The notes: a model not told the origin generated them from the sequence alone. Positions 46,139 to 55,874 are shown, counted from the first letter of the stretch. The stretch is DNA of 64,000 bases from Psychrobacter immobilis (GCF_904846175.1 NZ_CAJGZM010000008.1:1-64000); one strand, 5' to 3'. Numbers and translations: made by a program.

Positions 46139-46850
46139 AATATGCCCAGATTGCGATAAGAGTGAAGACTACATATTGTAGCGACGTAAAGGTAAGACCT
46201 TTATAAAAATAGAGCGGTACTGAAATGGCATCAGCAACAATCCATAGCAGCCAATGCTCAATCTTGCGCCTTGCCATTAGCCACATTGCCATCAAAAAAA
46301 GTGCCGTAGTCAACATATCAGTATAGTCTACCCATGTAAATAAATGCACACCAAGCTCAGCGCCATCAAAGCTAAAATTATTATTGATGACGGGTCTAAA
46401 GTAGTATACCAAGGCGACAAAAGCGATGGTAGCTGCTGCTAGGGCGCTCAGTATGGGCACATCTTTTTTGTTTACATGCTCAACGTCAATGGCATATTGG
46501 GCGTCCGTATTTTGCACGCGCTCCTCTTGCTGCTGGCTGGTTGGGTTTATATGATTTTGATGCTTTTTGATTGCTGTATTGTGCTTATTCTGCGTCCAAT
46601 TTATCCAACCATAAATACTCATGATACTGTAATAGGCGTTGATAAACATATCGCCGAATAATTGCCACTTCCAAAGCAGATAAACAAAAATAGCGGTGCT
46701 AACTAGCCCAACAGGAAAAACTAAAATATTGGTTTTGCTGGCAAGTAAAACGCTGCTGACCCCAAATAGAACCGCGATTAATTCTAAAGCGATAAATAGG
46801 GTCGGGTAGTCGGCATATTGCCCGAATAACCAGTTTAGGAGTTCTGCCAT
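46089..46850 (-). CDS. pnuC: PnuC-family nicotinamide riboside transporter
   Basis: A 253-residue membrane protein with about seven hydrophobic segments. NWLFGQYADYPTLFIALELIAVLFG at the start, the YYSIMSIYGWINWTQ motif and DAISVPLYFYKGLTFTSLQYVVFTLIAIWAYYEW near the end are PnuC hallmarks. A polar insert (about 95-130, His/Asn/Gln-rich) lies between helices. PnuC lets nicotinamide riboside diffuse in, trapped by phosphorylation; the overlapping kinase gene downstream fits. A GGAAC ribosome site precedes the ATG. Confidence 0.9.
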   Translation of the reverse strand: MAELLNWLFGQYADYPTLFIALELIAVLFGVSSVLLASKTNILVFPVGLVSTAIFVYLLWKWQLFGDMFINAYYSIMSIYGWINWTQNKHNTAIKKHQNHINPTSQQQEERVQNTDAQYAIDVEHVNKKDVPILSALAAATIAFVALVYYFRPVINNNFSFDGAELGVHLFTWVDYTDMLTTALFLMAMWLMARRKIEHWLLWIVADAISVPLYFYKGLTFTSLQYVVFTLIAIWAYYEWQRRYRVQSHAAYA

Positions 46851-47249
46851 TACTGTTCCAAAGTCAAAAAGTAAAAAGAAGAGGTAGATAATATCGGTCG
46901 AGTTTATAAAATTTTAACGAGTCAGTGGCAATTAATTCCAATTAGTGACGGTGAGTCGCAAGCAAAACAGTCGTAACCAAAAATATCTATATTGGATAAA
47001 ATAATGCAACCAAGCCTTGATAATCAACGCTGATTATAGCGCAGCTGTCGAGAAATGAAGCCAATATTTACTTATTCTCATTAAGAAGCTGATTATTTGT
47101 AACAAAGTATTAGAAAAATTATATTATTCAGGCATAATAAAGGCACTTATTTTAAGTTTACAGTTATTCACCGAAAATTAGACGACTGTTGTTTTTCTCC
47201 ACTTTTATGCTTATTTCAAGCACCATCGTAGTAGACAAGGATGCGCATC
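46851..47249. other. Gene-free divergent region between pnuC and the FabH-like gene
   Basis: No supported gene in these 399 bp. It must contain promoters in both directions; I see AT-rich stretches but no certain -35/-10 pair, and no sign of a conserved NAD-type riboswitch ahead of pnuC. Confidence 0.4.
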
Positions 47250-48395
47250 ATGACGACTTGTATCACGGGCACCGGCCTGTATATTCCCCCTTATAGTATT
47301 AGTAATGAAGAGCTAGTAGATTCATTTAACCAGTATGTTGATAATTATAACGCCAAACATGCTGACTCGATTGAAGCAGGAACGGTTACGGCGCTAGAGC
47401 ATTCATCAGCGGCCTTTATCGAAAAAGTATCTGGTATCAAATCCCGTTATGTGATGGAAAAAGACGGTATCTTAGATCCTGAAATTATGGCGCCTGTGAT
47501 TCCTTACCGCAATTTGGGTGAAGAGCTATCAATCATGGCAGAAATGGGCACGGCAGCGCTAGAAGATGCGCTAGCAGATGCGGGTCTAGAGGCCAATGAT
47601 TTAGACGGTATCATTCTTGCATGCTCAAATTTTCAGCGTACTTATCCTGCGGTTTCTATCGAGATTCAGGATGCAATCGGTATGGTTGGCGGTTTTGCTT
47701 ATGATATGAACGTGGCTTGTAGCGCGGCGACTTTTGGTCTATCGCAAGCACATGGCTCAATCGTCTCGGGTCTTGCCAAACGCGTTGCCGTAGTCAACGT
47801 CGAGATTACCTCAGCGCATCTAAACTGGCGCAACCGTGACAGCCACTTTATCTTTGGTGATGTGGCAACGGCTTCTATCGTTGAAGAGCTTGATACGCCA
47901 AAAGGTTATGAGATTTTAAGCACCAAGTTGTTCACCCAGTTTTCAACCAATATCAAAAACGAATATGGCTTTATGGACCGCTCTGAGTTCTTAGCGGCGC
48001 AGACTGAGATGTATCCCGATATCAAAGAGCCAGTTACCGACAAGCTGTTTTTGCAAAATGGTCGTAAAGTATTCCGTGAAGTTTGTCCAAAAGTCTCAGA
48101 GATTATCACTGAGCATCTGCAAGAAAACGACATCGCAACGTCTGACGTAAAAATGATGTGGTTACACCAAGCCAATGCCAATATGCTTGATTTAATCTTG
48201 CGTACGGTAGTTGGACGTGATGCCGATAAGGCGATTGTGCCAAGTGTTATAGCTGAATTTGCCAACACCAGCTCCGCCAGTCCAATGATTGTCTTCCATC
48301 GCTATAAAGATGCGCTAAAATCTGGTGATTTGGGCGTTATTTGCTCGTTTGGTGCAGGTTACTCAATTGGTTCGGTACTGGTTCGTAAGGTTTAA
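47250..48395 (+). CDS. Beta-ketoacyl-ACP synthase III-like protein (FabH family)
   Basis: A 381-residue thiolase-fold enzyme. It has the nucleophile Cys in MNVACSAATFG, the His in MMWLHQANANMLD and the Asn in FANTSSASP, completing the Cys-His-Asn triad of KAS III. It is longer than E. coli FabH (317) and resembles the second FabH-type protein of Pseudomonas and Acinetobacter. The likely reaction is condensation of an acyl-CoA with malonyl-ACP to start fatty-acid chains. The ATG at 47250 is favoured by AAGGA 8 nt upstream; an ATG nine bases earlier is too close to it. Confidence 0.88.
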   Translation: MTTCITGTGLYIPPYSISNEELVDSFNQYVDNYNAKHADSIEAGTVTALEHSSAAFIEKVSGIKSRYVMEKDGILDPEIMAPVIPYRNLGEELSIMAEMGTAALEDALADAGLEANDLDGIILACSNFQRTYPAVSIEIQDAIGMVGGFAYDMNVACSAATFGLSQAHGSIVSGLAKRVAVVNVEITSAHLNWRNRDSHFIFGDVATASIVEELDTPKGYEILSTKLFTQFSTNIKNEYGFMDRSEFLAAQTEMYPDIKEPVTDKLFLQNGRKVFREVCPKVSEIITEHLQENDIATSDVKMMWLHQANANMLDLILRTVVGRDADKAIVPSVIAEFANTSSASPMIVFHRYKDALKSGDLGVICSFGAGYSIGSVLVRKV

Positions 48396-48424
48396 TAGTT
48401 AGTCAAAGCTCTGTTATAACCATA

Positions 48425-48458
48425 AAAATAGCTAAGAGAATTCTTAGCTATTTTTTTT
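48425..48458 (+). terminator. Terminator of the FabH-like gene
   Basis: Perfect stem aaaatagctaaga / tcttagctatttt with loop gaat and T tail. Confidence 0.9.
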
Positions 48459-48614
48459 ATTCTTATTGTTTATATTTCTTGCTTCTTTATGCATTTGTAT
48501 GCCTATAGCAACTAGAACTAGAGGTTGGTATGTGGGCGTAATTGAGTATAAATTGAGTAGTTTGTGAATATAATGGCAAGATTGCTTAGAGGTTTTAAAT
48601 TAAGCGCAAAAATT

Positions 48615-48623
48615 TGCTATAAT
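48615..48623 (+). promoter_or_regulatory. Extended -10 promoter of prfA
   Basis: TGCTATAAT is a perfect extended -10 element (TGn-TATAAT). No good -35 is seen 17 bp upstream, as is usual for this promoter class. It lies 38 bp before the prfA start. Confidence 0.6.
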
Positions 48624-48660
48624 CACTCTCTTATTTTACTCATTTTAAAAAAGTCCTTTT

Positions 48661-49749
48661 ATGAAAGAATCCTTACGCCTGCGTTTAGACCAGATGGTAG
48701 ACCGTTATGAAGAGGTCACCGCCTTATTATCAGACCCGAGTGTCATCAGCGATAATAATAAATTCCGTGAATTGTCCGTCGAACACAGCGACTTGATGGA
48801 TATCACGACATTATGGCAGAACTATGTGCGTGCAGAAACGGATCAAGCGGATGCAGAGGTGATGCTAGCGGAAGCTTCAGACCCTGAAATGAAAGAAATG
48901 ATGCAGGACGAGATTGACAGTGCGCGTGACACCATCGTAGAGATGGAAGAAGCGCTTAACGTCATGATGTTGCCAAAAGACCCTAACGATAAAGTACCTG
49001 CGTTTCTTGAGATTCGGGCAGGAACAGGCGGTGATGAAGCGGCGATTTTCTCTGGTGATTTGTTCCGTATGTATCAAAAGTACGCCCAAACTCAAGGCTG
49101 GACGGTAGATATTTTGTCGGCTAATGAGGGTGAGCACGGCGGCTATAAAGAAATTATTACCCGCGTGTCGGGCAATAGTGTTTATGGTCGTTTAAAGTTT
49201 GAGTCGGGCGCTCACCGCGTCCAGCGTGTCCCTGAGACCGAAAGCCAAGGCCGCGTCCATACCTCGGCTTGTACGGTTGCGGTCATGCCAGAGGTTGAGA
49301 TTGATGATACCGTCGATATCAATCCTGCCGACATTAAAATGGATACCTTCCGCTCAAGCGGCGCCGGTGGTCAGCACGTTAACACCACAGACTCTGCGGT
49401 ACGTTTGACGCACATTCCGACTGGTACCGTGGTAGAGTGTCAACAAGAACGCAGTCAGCACAAAAACCGTGCGCATGCGATGAAAATGCTGGTGTCCAAA
49501 ATCCAACAAGCAAAAGTACAAGCACAGGTTGATGTGGCGGACTCGATACGTCGCGACTTGGTCGGTAGCGGTGATCGCTCAGAGCGTATCCGTACTTATA
49601 ACTTCCCGCAAGGTCGCATGACTGACCATCGAATCAACCTGACGTTGTATAAGCTTGATGCGATTATGGAAGGCGATATGGATGAGTTACTAGATGCGCT
49701 GCTGCGTGAACACCAAGCAGACTTGATGGCGAGTATTGGTGGTGCTTAA
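48661..49749 (+). CDS. prfA: Peptide chain release factor 1
   Basis: RF1 terminates translation at UAA and UAG. The 362-residue protein has the catalytic GGQ at 239-241 within [10 protein letters not shown], the stop-codon-reading PxT motif as PET in [14 protein letters not shown], and the characteristic [12 protein letters not shown] domain. Gln241 is the residue methylated by PrmC. prmC does not follow; a small lipoprotein gene does. Length is standard. Confidence 0.98.
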   Translation: MKESLRLRLDQMVDRYEEVTALLSDPSVISDNNKFRELSVEHSDLMDITTLWQNYVRAETDQADAEVMLAEASDPEMKEMMQDEIDSARDTIVEMEEALNVMMLPKDPNDKVPAFLEIRAGTGGDEAAIFSGDLFRMYQKYAQTQGWTVDILSANEGEHGGYKEIITRVSGNSVYGRLKFESGAHRVQRVPETESQGRVHTSACTVAVMPEVEIDDTVDINPADIKMDTFRSSGAGGQHVNTTDSAVRLTHIPTGTVVECQQERSQHKNRAHAMKMLVSKIQQAKVQAQVDVADSIRRDLVGSGDRSERIRTYNFPQGRMTDHRINLTLYKLDAIMEGDMDELLDALLREHQADLMASIGGA

Positions 49750-49783
49750 TAAAAAATTGCTAAGTCCATGAGAGGCGTGCGTC

Positions 49784-50272
49784 ATGCATATAATAACCAG
49801 CTCAGCGCTACTATTACCATTCGACAAATTCGCGATGACCATCATTGCGATGTTAATGGCGTTTTGGTTATCTGCTTGTAGCGTTACACCTTCATCAACG
49901 CCAGTCTTACAGCCAGAGCAGAGCGATAGTAGTGCAGAAAATGATACTGCAACAAACGATAAAAATGATCCGTTTGCTTATCAAGCCTGTGTTTATCCGC
50001 CTAACGAGATGGTACAAGCCTGTACGGCAAAGGGTGGCGCGTTTTCACAGCAAGGAATGCTTGGTTGCTATCAGTGTGTGGTTTCTTATACAGATGCAGG
50101 TAAAGCTTGTCAAGACAGTAGCGACTGCCAAGGTAAGTGTAAAAATACGGGTGAGTTTATTGATGCCAGTACTAAAAATCAGTTAGGACAGTGCGCCAGT
50201 GACAGTAGCCCGTTTGGCTGTTATCAAACGATTGAAGAAGGCGTCACACGGCCCGCCATCTGTGTCGATTGA
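49784..50272 (+). CDS. Cysteine-rich lipoprotein, unknown
   Basis: A 162-residue probable lipoprotein: hydrophobic segment 16-30 followed by LSAC with the acylated Cys32. A Ser/Asn/Asp-rich linker leads to a compact domain (about 65-162) with ten cysteines (including GCYQC, DCQGKC and GCYQT), likely held by disulfides in the periplasm. The pattern CVYPPNEMVQACTAKGGAFSQQ resembles trypsin-inhibitor-like or Kazal-like cysteine-rich folds only superficially. It begins 34 bp after prfA and has a GAGAGG ribosome site. I do not recognise the family. Confidence 0.75.
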   Translation: MHIITSSALLLPFDKFAMTIIAMLMAFWLSACSVTPSSTPVLQPEQSDSSAENDTATNDKNDPFAYQACVYPPNEMVQACTAKGGAFSQQGMLGCYQCVVSYTDAGKACQDSSDCQGKCKNTGEFIDASTKNQLGQCASDSSPFGCYQTIEEGVTRPAICVD

Positions 50273-50402
50273 TTCGGTACTTTTTTTAATTTTAAAAACG
50301 CATCATCATTATTCAACTGTCTTATTTGAAATTTTTAATTCTGTATTCTAAATTTATAGTTTTCGTTTATTCCTTTAATTATCTAATAATTTTGAGAGTG
50401 TT

Positions 50403-51947
50403 ATGTCAAAGCCTAATAATCAAAATCAGCAAAATAACCAAGAGCAAGTTCCAGAAGATGCTAACGAGCTGATTGCTCAATTGCAAGCTAAGTTGGATGA
50501 TATCGTCGCATCGGGTAAACAACCTTATCCGAACACCTTTAAGCGTACGGATTACGCTCAGGATTTACAAACGGCTTTTGATGGTATCTCAAAGCAAGAA
50601 ATTGAAGATAAAATTGCCAACGGTGAAAAAACTCAGGTAAACGTTGCCGGTCGCGTGATGCTAAATCGTGGGGCGTTTATTGTCATTCAAGATATGACAG
50701 GTCGTATTCAGTTATATGTGGCACGTAAAGAGCTAGATCCAGAGACATTGGCGACTATTAAATCACTAGATTTGGGTGATATCGTTGGTGTATCTGGTTA
50801 TATCGGTCGTTCTGGAAAAGGCGACTTATATGTCCATATTGAAGAGTTTCATTTATTGACGAAAGCGCTACGTCCGATGCCAAATAAGTTTCATGGCTTA
50901 GCTGATGTAGAAGCACGCTATCGTAATCGCCATCTTGATTTGATGACTAATGAAACTACTCGCGATACTTTTGTGATACGCAGTCAAGTGATTAGCGGTA
51001 TTCGTAAGTTTATGTTAAATGAGCGTTTTATGGAAGTTGAAACGCCGATGATGCATTCTATCCCAGGTGGTGCGGTGGCGCGTCCGTTTGTGACCCATCA
51101 TAACGCTTTGGATATGCCGTTATATTTGCGTATCGCGCCTGAGCTATATCTGAAACGCCTTGTGGTTGGTGGTTTTGAGAAAGTATTTGAGATTAACCGC
51201 AGCTTCCGTAATGAAGGTGTATCAACTCGCCATAATCCTGAATTTACTATGATTGAGTTTTATCAGGCGTATGCTGACTATCATGACTTGATGGATTTGA
51301 CCGAGCGCTTGTTCAATGAGCTAGCGATGGATATCTTGGGCACGACTGAGCTGACTTATCAGGGCGAAGCGATTAGCCTAAAAGCACCATTTATCCGCCT
51401 GTCTATGTCTAATGCGATTGCTAAGTATGCAGAAAATTTCGATATGGCACGCATTAATGACCGTGACTATCTTGCAGAATATGCTTCAACGACCCTTAGA
51501 CAACAAGTAAAAGACGTCTTTGGTGTGGGCAAATTGCAGACCATTATCTTTGAAGAAACCGCTGAGCATCAGCTACGTCAGCCGACTTTTATCACAGAAT
51601 ACCCTGCTGAAACGTCACCACTGGCACGCCGCAACGATGACAATCCTGAAATTACCGATCGCTTTGAGCTATTTATCGGTGGTCGTGAACTGGCCAATGG
51701 TTTTAGCGAGCTTAATGATCCTGCCGATCAAGCCGAGCGTTTCCATGGCCAAGTCGCCGAAAAAGACGCTGGCGATGATGAAGCGATGCATTTCGATGAA
51801 GAGTACATCGAAGCCTTGTCTTATGGATTGCCACCAACAGCAGGCGAGGGTATTGGTATCGATCGTTTGGTGATGCTATTTACAGACTCGGCCAGTATTC
51901 GTGATGTGATTTTATTCCCGCACATGCGCCGCAAGCATGAAAGCTAG
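50403..51947 (+). CDS. lysS: Lysyl-tRNA synthetase, class II
   Basis: LysS charges tRNA-Lys. The 514-residue protein has an Asn/Gln-rich N-terminal tail, the OB-fold anticodon-binding domain (about 75-160: [20 protein letters not shown]) and the class II core with motif 2 [11 protein letters not shown] and motif 3 [25 protein letters not shown] is typical of LysS. It starts 131 bp after the Cys-rich lipoprotein gene and is followed by 114 bp to the next ORF. Confidence 0.97.
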   Translation: MSKPNNQNQQNNQEQVPEDANELIAQLQAKLDDIVASGKQPYPNTFKRTDYAQDLQTAFDGISKQEIEDKIANGEKTQVNVAGRVMLNRGAFIVIQDMTGRIQLYVARKELDPETLATIKSLDLGDIVGVSGYIGRSGKGDLYVHIEEFHLLTKALRPMPNKFHGLADVEARYRNRHLDLMTNETTRDTFVIRSQVISGIRKFMLNERFMEVETPMMHSIPGGAVARPFVTHHNALDMPLYLRIAPELYLKRLVVGGFEKVFEINRSFRNEGVSTRHNPEFTMIEFYQAYADYHDLMDLTERLFNELAMDILGTTELTYQGEAISLKAPFIRLSMSNAIAKYAENFDMARINDRDYLAEYASTTLRQQVKDVFGVGKLQTIIFEETAEHQLRQPTFITEYPAETSPLARRNDDNPEITDRFELFIGGRELANGFSELNDPADQAERFHGQVAEKDAGDDEAMHFDEEYIEALSYGLPPTAGEGIGIDRLVMLFTDSASIRDVILFPHMRRKHES

Positions 51948-52061
51948 ACTGCTTTACTTGCCATAAATCCACGCTGGGACTAAACTGAAAATAAGAAGGC
52001 TTTTTCTACTTTTAAAGGAATGGTCTCAAGTTCTTTATGAGACCTTATGTATAGGGATATT

Positions 52062-53423
52062 ATGGACACTCAGCAAGTACCAGCGTCGATTTGGCAGCAG
52101 ATGATTCAGCAGAATTTTTTATCTTTGTACGACTTAACCGCAGACAAAATTACTGACCCTGAGTATCTTCAGGGTTATGATTTTGTTTTTGAGTTTTCTA
52201 ATGCCATGGTTTACCTTATCATCAACGATGTAACGATACAGGCTGATAGGCAGGATATCGATAGTACTCAAGTTCGTACGTGGAGAAAAGAAGTTGTCAA
52301 CCAACTGATTAAGCAACATGCTCAGTTATATCTTAAAAATGATCAGGCGCTTGCTTATAAAAACAAATCTAAAAATGAATCGGCATCTGACACAACAACA
52401 GACAAGGCGATTTATTTTATTGGCTTGACCTCGTTGTCGGTTCAGCATCAAGAGATTGCTGAAAAGAACAGCGCTCAGAAGGGTTATCAAAATAGCTATC
52501 AGAATAGTTATCGTAATAACCATCAGAGCAAGCCCGTAGAAGCCGCCTCTTATGCGGTTGGCTATGAATATGGTAGTCAGTTTTTTGCAGAAGATTGTGT
52601 GCTAGATTTGGACGATGAAGAAAGTGTGCTACAAGTATTTAGCTATCAGAACTTCACTGAGATACTTAAGCAACTGGTAACGCCCAGTGATTTGACGGCA
52701 TTTTTAGATTTCCATCGGCGTAAGCTTGCTGGGTTTGAAGCGTTTCAAGACGAATCATCCTTGCTTGCACAGTTTTTACAGTCGCCAGATTTTCATCAAA
52801 GGGCGATTGAAGTTCAAAAACAACTGGTCAGCCATAACTTGATAGCGCAGATTGAACCACGATTGTTAAAAGCGGCAGAGCCTGAGCAGGCGGAATTTGC
52901 TAAAGCATTGATGGCAGAGATTCAAAAGAATACACGCATGTGGTATCGGCTTTTTAATAGCTTAGTCAGAGAGTGTTATGACGCGGGTACGCCACTGCCA
53001 AAAGAGCAAGTTGATATTTTGGTCGACGAGTCCATGTACACCTATGCTTGTTTGGTAGAAAAAATATTGGCTCACAGAAGCATTGACCAAGATTCTCGGT
53101 GGACGGGCTACGTGCGCCATGAGTATTCTTATAATGTCTTTGGGCGTCATTATCTGCTGGTGTTTTATGCGCAAGATGACAACAGCTCGTTAAGTGCCGA
53201 CAAGGTGCGTGCGGGTCATCAAGATTTATTATTCGAGCTCAATGCCCAAATGCAGCAGCCTGTTATGCAAGATCTGTTTTTAATTGGTGTCGACGTCAGA
53301 CCTTGTGAAGATAGCGTGAATACCGAAGTTCATCTTGACGCATTTCATCAGCATGGCTCGCTTATCGATGCAAATACCCAGCGTTTGTACCAACAGTTGG
53401 CTGAGTTGCGAGCTCAATCATAA
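52062..53423 (+). CDS. Hypothetical protein, 453 residues
   Basis: A large soluble protein I do not recognise. The ATG at 52062 (MDTQQVPAS) has an AGGGAT ribosome site; the frame opens five codons earlier. Residues 1-100 form a mixed alpha/beta region (GYDFVFEFSNAMVYLIINDV), about 100-165 is a Gln/Asn/Ser/Lys-rich linker, and the rest is mostly helical with repeated Leu/Gln-rich segments. A C-terminal strand region (HYLLVFYAQ, DLFLIGVDVRPCED) closes it. No signal peptide or membrane segment. It lies between lysS and dnaX on the same strand; a 13-bp tandem array follows it. Confidence 0.75.
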   Translation: MDTQQVPASIWQQMIQQNFLSLYDLTADKITDPEYLQGYDFVFEFSNAMVYLIINDVTIQADRQDIDSTQVRTWRKEVVNQLIKQHAQLYLKNDQALAYKNKSKNESASDTTTDKAIYFIGLTSLSVQHQEIAEKNSAQKGYQNSYQNSYRNNHQSKPVEAASYAVGYEYGSQFFAEDCVLDLDDEESVLQVFSYQNFTEILKQLVTPSDLTAFLDFHRRKLAGFEAFQDESSLLAQFLQSPDFHQRAIEVQKQLVSHNLIAQIEPRLLKAAEPEQAEFAKALMAEIQKNTRMWYRLFNSLVRECYDAGTPLPKEQVDILVDESMYTYACLVEKILAHRSIDQDSRWTGYVRHEYSYNVFGRHYLLVFYAQDDNSSLSADKVRAGHQDLLFELNAQMQQPVMQDLFLIGVDVRPCEDSVNTEVHLDAFHQHGSLIDANTQRLYQQLAELRAQS

Positions 53424-53437
53424 GCTATCCTAGAAAT

Positions 53438-53528
53438 TAGTTTCAATGCTTGGTTTTAATGCTTAGCTTTAACATTTAGCTTTGCTATTTGGTTTGAATA
53501 ATTGGCTTCGGTATCTGGTTTTAAGGTA
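53438..53528. repeat. Seven degenerate 13-bp tandem units upstream of dnaX
   Basis: Read in steps of 13: tagtttcaatgct, tggttttaatgct, tagctttaacatt, tagctttgctatt, tggtttgaataat, tggcttcggtatc, tggttttaaggta. Position 1 (T), 3 (G), 5 and 6 (T) are invariant, position 2 is A/G and position 4 C/T, giving TRGYTT-N7. It ends 51 bp before the dnaX start. The same rotated unit occurs at 17301-17404. Confidence 0.8.
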
Positions 53529-53579
53529 AATCGCTGATTTGATGCTTTATTTATATTACTACTCACATTGGCATTCATT

Positions 53580-55640
53580 ATGACGCAGCAATATCAAGTT
53601 TTAGCGCGCAAATATCGCCCAAAAAACTTTCACGAGTTGATTGGGCAGTCACACGTCTCACAAGCACTGATTAATGCGATTGATTATAATCGTCTGCATC
53701 ATGCTTATCTATTTACGGGTACGCGCGGTGTTGGTAAGACCACTATTGCACGTATTTTATCTAAATGCCTAAACTGCGATACCGGTATTACCAGCACCCC
53801 ATGTGGCGTCTGTGATAACTGCGTGGCGATTGATCAAGGGCGTTTTATTGATCTAATTGAGATTGATGCTGCCTCTCGTACCAAAGTTGAAGATACTCGT
53901 GAGCTACTTGATAATGTACCTTATGCGCCAAGCCAAGGTCGCTACAAGGTATACCTGATTGATGAAGTGCATATGCTGTCGACGCACAGCTTTAATGCGC
54001 TGCTCAAAACCTTGGAAGAGCCACCTGAGCATGTAAAATTCTTACTAGCCACCACCGATCCGCAAAAGTTGCCGATCACGATTATCTCGCGCTGTTTGCA
54101 GTTTGTGCTGCGTCCTTTATCGCAAAGCTTGCTCAGTGAACACCTAGCCAATATCTTAACCCAAGAGCAAGTTGGCTATACGCAGCCTGCACTTTGGCAG
54201 TTGGCCAGTGCCGCCAAAGGTTCTGTACGTGATGCGTTGTCATTGACCGATCAAGCCATTGCTTTTGGGCAAGGTGCACTCGATGATGTGACGGTCAATG
54301 CCATGCTCGGCTTAATTGATGCGGCTGATTTAGTGCGTTTAATTACAGACATTTATAATCATGATAAATCTGCCGTCGCCGCTCATATTGAGCAGATGCG
54401 TGCGCAAATGGTCGATGCTACTAGCATGTTTGATGGTTTGGCTGAGCTGCTACATCAATTGGCATTGACGCAACTGCTACCTGAGGTTGCCCTTAACGTA
54501 AACGAGGCACAAGCGCAGCAGATTAATCAGCTCGCCCAGCATATGAGCCCTGATGTCTTACAGCTATATTACGAAATCGTGGTACAAGCGCGTGAAGGCG
54601 TCAAACTGGCTAGCACACCGATGCAAGCGCTAGAGATGTGTATTTTACGTCTATTGGCTTTTCGTCCGTTACCCGTCGATGAGATTTTAAAGAACGTACC
54701 TGATACTGCTATATCGTCTGACCCTGTATTATCTGGTTCTATAGCATTAGTAGAAGCCGTTGCTTCTACTAATGCTACGGCTGCATCTAATACAGCATCA
54801 ATAAATACAAATACCGTTGAGGTATCAAATACCAATGCGCTTTTAAATACTAATGCGCATTCAGTATCGGCTTCTTTATCAGTGCCAACCTCAGCAGTAG
54901 TGGAAGCGATATCAGAATCGCAGCCAGAACCACAGTTAAAACCAGCAGCGAAATCAATACCGCCGCTACCAGACTATATTGCTGATTATGACAGCTCAAA
55001 TCAAAATGAGATTGAGTCATACAACACAAACTATGATGATGCTGAATTTGAACAATATAATAGTTACGGCAATGATGAAAGATTAGGTTTGTTAGACAGC
55101 AACGTTAACTCTGAGCCTGTTGTTGAGCCTGAACCTGTTGTTGAGCCTGAGCCTGTTGTTGAGCCTGACGCAAATGATGCTCAATTATTATCCCAGCTTG
55201 ATGACCCGCGTACCCTGTTACGTTGCGCCCCGCAAGAGTTGACGGGCGAATGGACACCAGAAAAATGGGACTATTGGCTGCAATGCGCTCGCGAAGCTGG
55301 TAGTTTGGCTTCAGATGAATTGGCGTTGGCGCGTCAAGGGATGATGACCGGTCACTGTAATGATAAAGCCGTCTTTGTCACGGCAGTCGACAGCAAGCAT
55401 TTGCAAGCCACCTTTCAACAACTCGCGGCAAAATTGCAAGAACAGTTTACGCAAGCGGACATCAGCTTGCAGATAGATGGCAGTGTCATGCAGTCCGATG
55501 ATAAGACCCCTGAGCGCCGCCAACAAAAACGCCTTATAGAAGCCCGTACAGTTGCGGAGTCTAAATTGCTCAATACACCTGTGATGCAATATTTGACGGA
55601 ACGCGGCGAAGGGAAAATGGGTAAGGTTCAGTTATATTAA
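53580..55640 (+). CDS. dnaX: DNA polymerase III tau/gamma subunit
   Basis: DnaX is the clamp-loader ATPase that also tethers the polymerase. From the ATG at 53580 it has 686 residues: Walker A GTRGVGKT at 47-54, a zinc site C66-C75-C78-C81, LIDEVHM, and the sensor region LLATTDPQKLPITIISRC. Domains I-III end near residue 370. A variable Ser/Thr/Asn-rich linker with an EPEPVV repeat (about 512-530) joins to the tau C-terminal domain. An in-frame TTG at 53568 is less likely. No strong ribosome site precedes the start. I saw no A-AAA-AAG slippery site of the E. coli type. Confidence 0.96.
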   Translation: MTQQYQVLARKYRPKNFHELIGQSHVSQALINAIDYNRLHHAYLFTGTRGVGKTTIARILSKCLNCDTGITSTPCGVCDNCVAIDQGRFIDLIEIDAASRTKVEDTRELLDNVPYAPSQGRYKVYLIDEVHMLSTHSFNALLKTLEEPPEHVKFLLATTDPQKLPITIISRCLQFVLRPLSQSLLSEHLANILTQEQVGYTQPALWQLASAAKGSVRDALSLTDQAIAFGQGALDDVTVNAMLGLIDAADLVRLITDIYNHDKSAVAAHIEQMRAQMVDATSMFDGLAELLHQLALTQLLPEVALNVNEAQAQQINQLAQHMSPDVLQLYYEIVVQAREGVKLASTPMQALEMCILRLLAFRPLPVDEILKNVPDTAISSDPVLSGSIALVEAVASTNATAASNTASINTNTVEVSNTNALLNTNAHSVSASLSVPTSAVVEAISESQPEPQLKPAAKSIPPLPDYIADYDSSNQNEIESYNTNYDDAEFEQYNSYGNDERLGLLDSNVNSEPVVEPEPVVEPEPVVEPDANDAQLLSQLDDPRTLLRCAPQELTGEWTPEKWDYWLQCAREAGSLASDELALARQGMMTGHCNDKAVFVTAVDSKHLQATFQQLAAKLQEQFTQADISLQIDGSVMQSDDKTPERRQQKRLIEARTVAESKLLNTPVMQYLTERGEGKMGKVQLY
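55112..55168 (+). repeat. 18-bp coding repeat in the dnaX linker
   Basis: GAGCCTGARCCTGTTGTT-type units encode EPVV-EPEPVV-EPEPVV-EPD. The near-identical codons show recent expansion in the tau linker. Confidence 0.75.
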
Positions 55641-55710
55641 ACAATCAGCAATTTTATGTTTGGCATTTTTTAATAACTAAACTATTAATAAGCTTATTAT
55701 ATTTACCAAG

Positions 55711-55750
55711 ATATCAAGGTGGAATAACTTTATCGCCTTGATATTTTTGG
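55711..55750 (+). terminator. Terminator of dnaX
   Basis: Eleven-bp stem atatcaaggtg / cgccttgatat followed by TTTTT. Confidence 0.8.
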
Positions 55751-55787
55751 TTTTATCGATGGAGAAGATTTTTTAGTTGACCATCAG

Positions 55788-55852
55788 AGTTATATTAAAA
55801 AACTGTAAGATTTATGATAATCCGCTATAATGGTTAAGTTATATTAAAAACT
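55788..55852 (+). promoter_or_regulatory. Promoter and paired repeats of the LysR-type gene
   Basis: AGTTATATTAAAAAACT (55788-55804) and AGTTATATTAAAAACT (55837-55852) are near-identical direct repeats 49 bp apart flanking TATAAT at 55826-55831. Such paired sites around a -10 could be autoregulator binding sites; this is an inference. Confidence 0.45.
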
Positions 55853-55874
55853 AAAAAGCAGCTTAGGTGGGAAT

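Noticed and set aside
46851-47249. NAD- or thiamine-type riboswitch ahead of pnuC
   Set aside because: No conserved core or helix arrangement could be recognised.
53580-55640. Programmed frameshift in dnaX producing a gamma subunit
   Set aside because: I found no A-AAA-AAG slippery heptamer with a stem-loop near the domain III/IV border.
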